A DNA stretch of 34,137 nt from Persebacter sp051008975 (GTDB lineage Bacteria > Pseudomonadota > Gammaproteobacteria > Tethybacterales > Persebacteraceae): the NCBI GenBank assembly GCA_051008975.1, contig JBPCXA010000148.1:1-34137 (forward strand). Direction: 5' to 3'. This document shows, in pieces, positions 30,572-34,137 of this stretch (within the stretch, counting starts at the first letter, position 1; every line of letters begins with the position of its first letter). A model generated the notes under the pieces. The model was not told where the DNA came from and searched no databases. It saw nothing but the letters and a program-made list of their open reading frames with translations. Made by a program: the position numbers and the translations under genes.

Positions 30572-32485
30572 ATGGCAAAAATTATCGGCATCGACCTCGG
30601 CACGACAAATTCGTGCGTGTCCGTCGTGGAAAACGACAAGCCGCGCGTCATAGAAAACGCGGAGGGCGCGCGCACCACGCCGTCCGTCGTAGCGTTCGCC
30701 GAAGACGGACAGACGCTGGTCGGCGCCGCCGCCAAGCGGCAGGCGGTCACAAACCCCCGCGACACCCTGTTCGCCGTCAAACGCCTCATCGGCCGCCGCT
30801 TTGACGACGCGGAAACCAAAAAGGAGCGGAAACTCGCGCCCTATTCCATCGTCAAGGCGAAAAACGGCGACGCCTGGGTGGAGGCGAAGGGCGAAAAATA
30901 CTCGCCGCAGGAAATCTCCGCGAAGATTCTCCATAAAATGAAAAAGACCGCCGAAGAATATCTCGGCGAAGAGGTGACCGAGGCGGTCATCACCGTCCCG
31001 GCGTATTTCAACGACGCCCAGCGGCAGGCGACGAAGGACGCCGGACGCATCGCCGGGCTTTCCGTCCGCCGCATCATCAACGAGCCGACCGCCGCCGCGC
31101 TCGCCTTCGGAATGGACAAAGCCGCCGACAACCGCACCGTCGCGGTCTTTGATCTGGGCGGCGGCACCTTCGACATTTCCATTATTGAAATCGCCGGCGT
31201 GGACGGCGAGAAACAATTTGAAGTGCTGGCGACCAACGGCGACACTTTTTTGGGCGGCGAGGATTTTGACCAGGAACTGATCAATCATCTGGCCGCGGAG
31301 TTCAAAAAGGAGCAGGGCGTCGATTTGAAGAACGACATTCTCGCGCTGCAGCGCCTGAAAGACGCCGCCGAAAAGGCGAAGATCGAACTGTCCGCCGCCG
31401 CGCAGACCGAAATCAATCTTCCGTACATCACCGCCGACAAGTCCGGCCCCAAGCACCTCGTCGTAGCATTGACGCGCGCGACACTGGAATCTTTGGTGGA
31501 ATCGCTGGTGGAAAAAACCGCCGGACCCTGCCGCACCGCGTTGAAGGACGCCAAACTCTCCGGCAAAAAAGTGGACGAAGTCATTCTCGTCGGCGGCATG
31601 ACGCGGATGCCGGCGGTGCAGAAAAAAGTGGCGGAAATCTTCAAGGTAAAACCCAAGCGCAACGTCAATCCGGACGAAGCCGTGGCGATGGGCGCGGCGG
31701 TGCAAGGCGCGGTGCTGCGCGGCGACGTAAAAGACGTGCTGCTGCTGGATGTGACGCCGCTGTCGCTCGGAATCGAAACGGAAGGCGGCGTGATGACCCG
31801 CCTGATTGAAAAGAACACCACCGTTCCGACGAAAACTTCGCAGGTGTTCTCCACCGCCGCCGACCATCAGCCGGCGGTCACCATTCACGTGCTGCAGGGC
31901 GAGCGCGGCGTCGCCGGCGGCAACAAATCCCTCGGCCAATTCAATTTGGAGGACATTCCGCCCGCCCCGCGCGGCGCGCCCCAGATTGAAGTGACCTTTG
32001 ACATTGACGCCAACGGCATCGTGCATGTCTCCGCACGCGACAAAAAAACCGGGCGCGAAAACAACATCACGATCAAATCGTCCTCCGGCCTTTCCGAGGA
32101 CGAAATTAAGTCGATGATCCGCGACGCCGAAGAACACGCCGAGGAGGACAAAAAAGCCGCCGAACTCGCGCAGGCGCGCAACCAGTGCGACGCCGCCCTG
32201 CATTCCGCCCGCCGCGAATTGGACGAACACGGCGCGAAACTGTCCGCCGAAGAAAAGGAAAAAATTGAACAGGCCGTCAAAGACGCCGAAGAGGCGCGCG
32301 CCGACGACGATCCCGATTCCATCCGCGAAAAAACGCAGGCGCTCGCGCTCGCCGCCGCCGCCCTCGCGCAACGGAACGAAGAATCGTCCGATGATTCCGC
32401 GCCGGACAAGGACGCGGAAGAAGTCGTGGACGCGGAATTCCAAGAAGTCGCGGACGACGAAAACAAGCCGTCGGATCGCAAATGA
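30572..32485 (+). CDS. dnaK: Hsp70 chaperone DnaK
   Basis: ATP-driven chaperone. N-terminal IGIDLGTTNSCV, then VPAYFNDAQRQATKDAGRIAG, the hinge VFDLGGGTFDISII and VILVGGMTRMPAVQ form the ATPase domain. The linker DVLLLDVTPLSLGIE and the substrate domain follow, and the tail ends in an acidic DAEEVVDAEFQEV, the usual EEVK-type end extended by a few residues. 637 residues, normal for the family. A Shine-Dalgarno AAGGAG lies 10 nt before the ATG. It is the middle gene of grpE-dnaK-dnaJ, under the heat-shock promoter ahead of grpE. Confidence 0.98.
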   Translation: MAKIIGIDLGTTNSCVSVVENDKPRVIENAEGARTTPSVVAFAEDGQTLVGAAAKRQAVTNPRDTLFAVKRLIGRRFDDAETKKERKLAPYSIVKAKNGDAWVEAKGEKYSPQEISAKILHKMKKTAEEYLGEEVTEAVITVPAYFNDAQRQATKDAGRIAGLSVRRIINEPTAAALAFGMDKAADNRTVAVFDLGGGTFDISIIEIAGVDGEKQFEVLATNGDTFLGGEDFDQELINHLAAEFKKEQGVDLKNDILALQRLKDAAEKAKIELSAAAQTEINLPYITADKSGPKHLVVALTRATLESLVESLVEKTAGPCRTALKDAKLSGKKVDEVILVGGMTRMPAVQKKVAEIFKVKPKRNVNPDEAVAMGAAVQGAVLRGDVKDVLLLDVTPLSLGIETEGGVMTRLIEKNTTVPTKTSQVFSTAADHQPAVTIHVLQGERGVAGGNKSLGQFNLEDIPPAPRGAPQIEVTFDIDANGIVHVSARDKKTGRENNITIKSSSGLSEDEIKSMIRDAEEHAEEDKKAAELAQARNQCDAALHSARRELDEHGAKLSAEEKEKIEQAVKDAEEARADDDPDSIREKTQALALAAAALAQRNEESSDDSAPDKDAEEVVDAEFQEVADDENKPSDRK

Positions 32486-32501
32486 CCGCCGCGCGTCATC
32501 G

Positions 32502-33584
32502 GTGAAGCCGGATTATTACCGGACGCTCGGCGTACCGCGCGACGCCGACGCCGCGACGATCAAGCAGGCGTACCGCCGTCTCGCGCAAAAGCATCATCCC
32601 GACAAAAACCCGGACGACCCGGCGGCGGCGGCGGAAAGATTCAAGCCGGTGCAGGAGGCGTATCAGGTGCTTTCGGACGAAAAAAAGAAAGCCGCCTACG
32701 ACCGTTTCGGACACGCCGCGTTTGCGGGCGGACGCGGCAACGGCGGCGGGTCGCCCGATTTTTCCGGCGTATTTGACGAACTATTCAGCGATTTTTTTTC
32801 CGGCGGAGAACGCGGCGGACCGCGGCAGCGCGTACTTTCCATCCGGCTCGGTTTTGAAGAGGCAATCGCCGGCTGCAAAAAAGAACTGCGCATCAACGAA
32901 CCGTCGACATGCGACGTCTGCCGCGGTTCCGGCGGCGAGCCGGGGGCGAAAATGGAAACCTGCGGCAAATGCCGCGGCGCGGGACAAATTCGGGTTAATC
33001 GCGGCTTTTTTACGATGCAGCAAGCATGCGGCGAATGCCGCGGACGCGGGCGGACATATCGGACTCCCTGCCGCGCCTGCGGCGGCGAGGGAACGCGCCG
33101 AATCGCGCGCGCCGTCGCGGTGCAAATTCCGCCCGGCATTTCGGACGGCGAAAGCATCCGCCTGAATATCGCCGGCGTCGCCGATCAATTTCATTTGCGC
33201 GTGCATGTCGCGGCGCATCCGCTGTTTGAGCGGGACGGCGATCATCTGCACATTTCCATTCCCGTTTCGGTCGCCATTGCGGCGTTGGGCGGACGGGTGG
33301 AGGCGCCCTTGCCGGCCGGCGGCAGGGTAAAAATCACCGTCCCGCCGGAAACGCAAAGCGGCGCGGTGTTGCGGCTGCGCGGACGCGGCGCGCCGAATGT
33401 GCGCGGACGCGCGCCCGGCGACATGCTTTGCCATATTTTTGTGGAGACGCCGGTCAATCTGACCGAGGAACAAAAAAATCTGCTGCGGAAGTTCGACGCG
33501 AGTTTAAGAAAAAAACACGAACGCCATTCGCCTCGCGAACAATCGTGGCTGGACAAGGCGCGCGCGTTCTTCGGCGACGAATAA
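32502..33584 (+). CDS. dnaJ: Hsp40 co-chaperone DnaJ
   Basis: Stimulates DnaK ATPase and delivers substrates. The J domain has YYRTLGVPRDAD and HPD at residues 32-34. The Gly/Phe region (about 70-105) is short. Four CxxCxGxG zinc motifs are at C137, C154, C176 and C190. The C-terminal domains include PPGISDGESIRL and an RGRGAPNVRG-type segment. The start codon is GTG at 32502 (360 residues). It lies 16 nt after the dnaK stop with no clear Shine-Dalgarno, so translational coupling is likely. The frame is open into dnaK, but that part has no likeness. Confidence 0.95.
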   Translation: MKPDYYRTLGVPRDADAATIKQAYRRLAQKHHPDKNPDDPAAAAERFKPVQEAYQVLSDEKKKAAYDRFGHAAFAGGRGNGGGSPDFSGVFDELFSDFFSGGERGGPRQRVLSIRLGFEEAIAGCKKELRINEPSTCDVCRGSGGEPGAKMETCGKCRGAGQIRVNRGFFTMQQACGECRGRGRTYRTPCRACGGEGTRRIARAVAVQIPPGISDGESIRLNIAGVADQFHLRVHVAAHPLFERDGDHLHISIPVSVAIAALGGRVEAPLPAGGRVKITVPPETQSGAVLRLRGRGAPNVRGRAPGDMLCHIFVETPVNLTEEQKNLLRKFDASLRKKHERHSPREQSWLDKARAFFGDE

Positions 33585-33590
33585 TAAATC

Positions 33591-33697
33591 CCATTCCTGC
33601 GAAGGCAGGAATCTCCGCCGCCGCATAGCGGCGGGTAATTGTACACCTTTACAATTACCGCCTTCGGCGATGAGATTCCTGCCTTCGCAGGAATGGA
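33591..33697. repeat. Composite palindromic element, copy 2
   Basis: CATTCCTGCGAAGGCAGG with AATCTC at the left is inverted at 33673-33695. The centre carries CCGCCGC-ATA-GCGGCGG and an AATTGTA...TACAATT palindrome. It matches the element at 2258-2378, including much of the centre, but is shorter. It follows dnaJ directly and could act as its 3' hairpin. Confidence 0.85.
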
Positions 33698-33701
33698 ATT
33701 A

Positions 33702-33882
33702 AAGAGATTCCGGCTTTCGCCGGAATGGCGGTTTTTTATATTTTCGGATACCGCCAAATTCGGTATTGTCCGCAAAGACAAAAAGCACCGCCATTCCGGC
33801 GAAAGTTTATCCTCGCGAACGCGGGGACCGGAATCTCTTTAATTCCATTCCCGCGAACGCGGGAATCTCTTTCGCCGAAGGC
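33702..33882. repeat. Further CATTCC/GGAATC hairpins, one interrupted
   Basis: Three units follow copy 2. GAGATTCCGGCTTTCGCCGG with AATGGCGG is at 33703-33730. CCATTCCGGCGAAAG (33791-33805) is separated from CCGGAATCTC (33828-33837) by about 22 bp that look like an inserted CCTCGCGAACGCGGGG hairpin. CATTCCCGCGAACGCGGG with AATCTC is at 33847-33870. The 458-bp gap between dnaJ and the last ORF is mostly these repeats plus the promoter below. Confidence 0.75.
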
Positions 33883-33934
33883 GGACGAAAAAAAATCGGG
33901 GCGGACGAAAATTTTTTGCATTTTCCGAAAAAAA

Positions 33935-33965
33935 TTGCACTTTTTTGGGATTCTCGTGGTATACT
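33935..33965 (+). promoter_or_regulatory. Promoter of the terminal ORF
   Basis: TTGCAC (33935-33940), 19-nt spacer, TATACT (33960-33965) with a TGG extension just before it. A-rich and T-rich runs lie upstream. The predicted leader is about 70 nt and ends with a GAAAGGA Shine-Dalgarno. Confidence 0.65.
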
Positions 33966-34042
33966 ATGCATCGGAGGGCGTTGGGGCGGCGATCTGGGAG
34001 ATTGGCGTGCACGGCGTTTTTTACGGCAGAAAGGACTTTTTT

Positions 34043-34137
34043 ATGAAAAACTTCATTTTTTCTCTTTCCCGCCCGTTATGGGCGGTGTATGGCGCGCTGA
34101 ACGCCATTTTCACGCCGGTTCAAGGGGGGGGGGGGGG
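34043..34137 (+). CDS. Start of an ORF interrupted by poly-G (partial)
   Basis: Only 95 bases lie in the window. ATG 34043 has GAAAGGAC about 8 nt before and reads MKNFIFSLSRPLWAVYGALN, then AIFTPVQ and glycines coded by a run of at least 14 G reaching the window end. The N-terminus has a basic residue and hydrophobic stretches, so an export signal or membrane helix is possible but not typical. Product unknown. A slippery G-run this early in a gene would switch the frame on and off. Confidence 0.6.
   Translation, partial: MKNFIFSLSRPLWAVYGALNAIFTPVQGGGG
34124..34137 (+). repeat. Poly-G tract at window end (at least G14)
   Basis: Fourteen G up to the last base, inside the terminal ORF. True length is unknown; the sequence may stop here because such runs are hard to read. 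Confidence 0.9.

Noticed and set aside
30542..32443. 633-codon minus-strand open frame over dnaK
   Set aside because: Well-known type of antisense shadow of dnaK in GC-rich genomes; no independent signals.
33591..33882. Possible CRISPR array in the repeat cluster after dnaJ
   Set aside because: Units are palindromic, unequally spaced and in both directions, without constant-length spacers or cas genes.
33966..34042. Small RNA or attenuator in the G-rich leader of the last ORF
   Set aside because: A GTGCAC palindrome and T6 are present, but I could not draw a stable hairpin directly before the T-run.

Overview
The window is a GC-rich, densely coded stretch of a Gram-negative proteobacterial chromosome. 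It carries lpxK (lipid A), TolQRA, murJ and hemJ. Three arrangements point to Gammaproteobacteria: rne and rluC are divergent neighbours, ruvB-ybgC-tolQ-tolR-tolA form one run, and a nitrilase-family gene is coupled to tldD. This is inference from gene order; there is no rRNA here and I cannot name a genus. Ankyrin repeats, long poly-G tracts, many dispersed palindromes and two DNA-modification loci would fit a host-associated or otherwise genome-plastic organism.

Layout. 1-2.2 kb: a GFA-fold zinc protein, ribF on the minus strand and a Mn-type superoxide dismutase. 2.4-8 kb: rne on the minus strand, divergent from rluC-murJ. 8.1-10.8 kb: tRNA-Ser(GGA) and the pyrF-oadA pair, all minus. 11-12.9 kb: a type II restriction-modification pair, a methyltransferase with a degenerate nuclease-like tail followed by an MjaI-family endonuclease. 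13-20.7 kb, all minus: lpxK, arsS-mtnP, a DNA methyltransferase fused to an HNH domain, then ruvB-ybgC-tolQ-tolR-tolA. 20.8-22.7 kb: a secreted ankyrin/Cys-rich protein behind a near-perfect sigma-70 promoter. 22.8-25.1 kb: a nitrilase-family amidase gene and tldD. 25.2-29.5 kb: a minus-strand operon reading VOC protein, folD, ABC ATPase, ABC permease, hemJ, unknown membrane protein. 29.7-33.6 kb: the heat-shock operon grpE-dnaK-dnaJ behind a clear sigma-32 promoter. 33.6-34.1 kb: a repeat cluster, a promoter and the start of an ORF that runs into poly-G at the window edge.

Most of the window is housekeeping: cofactors (riboflavin, folate, heme), pyrimidines, envelope, RNA processing and chaperones. 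Four things stand out. (1) At least five genes have a TATAAT-like box only 6-8 nt before the start codon, which predicts leaderless mRNAs. (2) Five poly-G/C runs of 11-14 nt sit at gene borders. One touches a start codon, one lies in the Shine-Dalgarno position of the HNH-methyltransferase, and one is inside an ORF. (3) The methyltransferase of the MjaI-like system has an SNase-like tail lacking catalytic residues, and I saw no CTAG anywhere in the window. (4) A family of dRS3/MITE-like palindromes occupies intergenic spaces.
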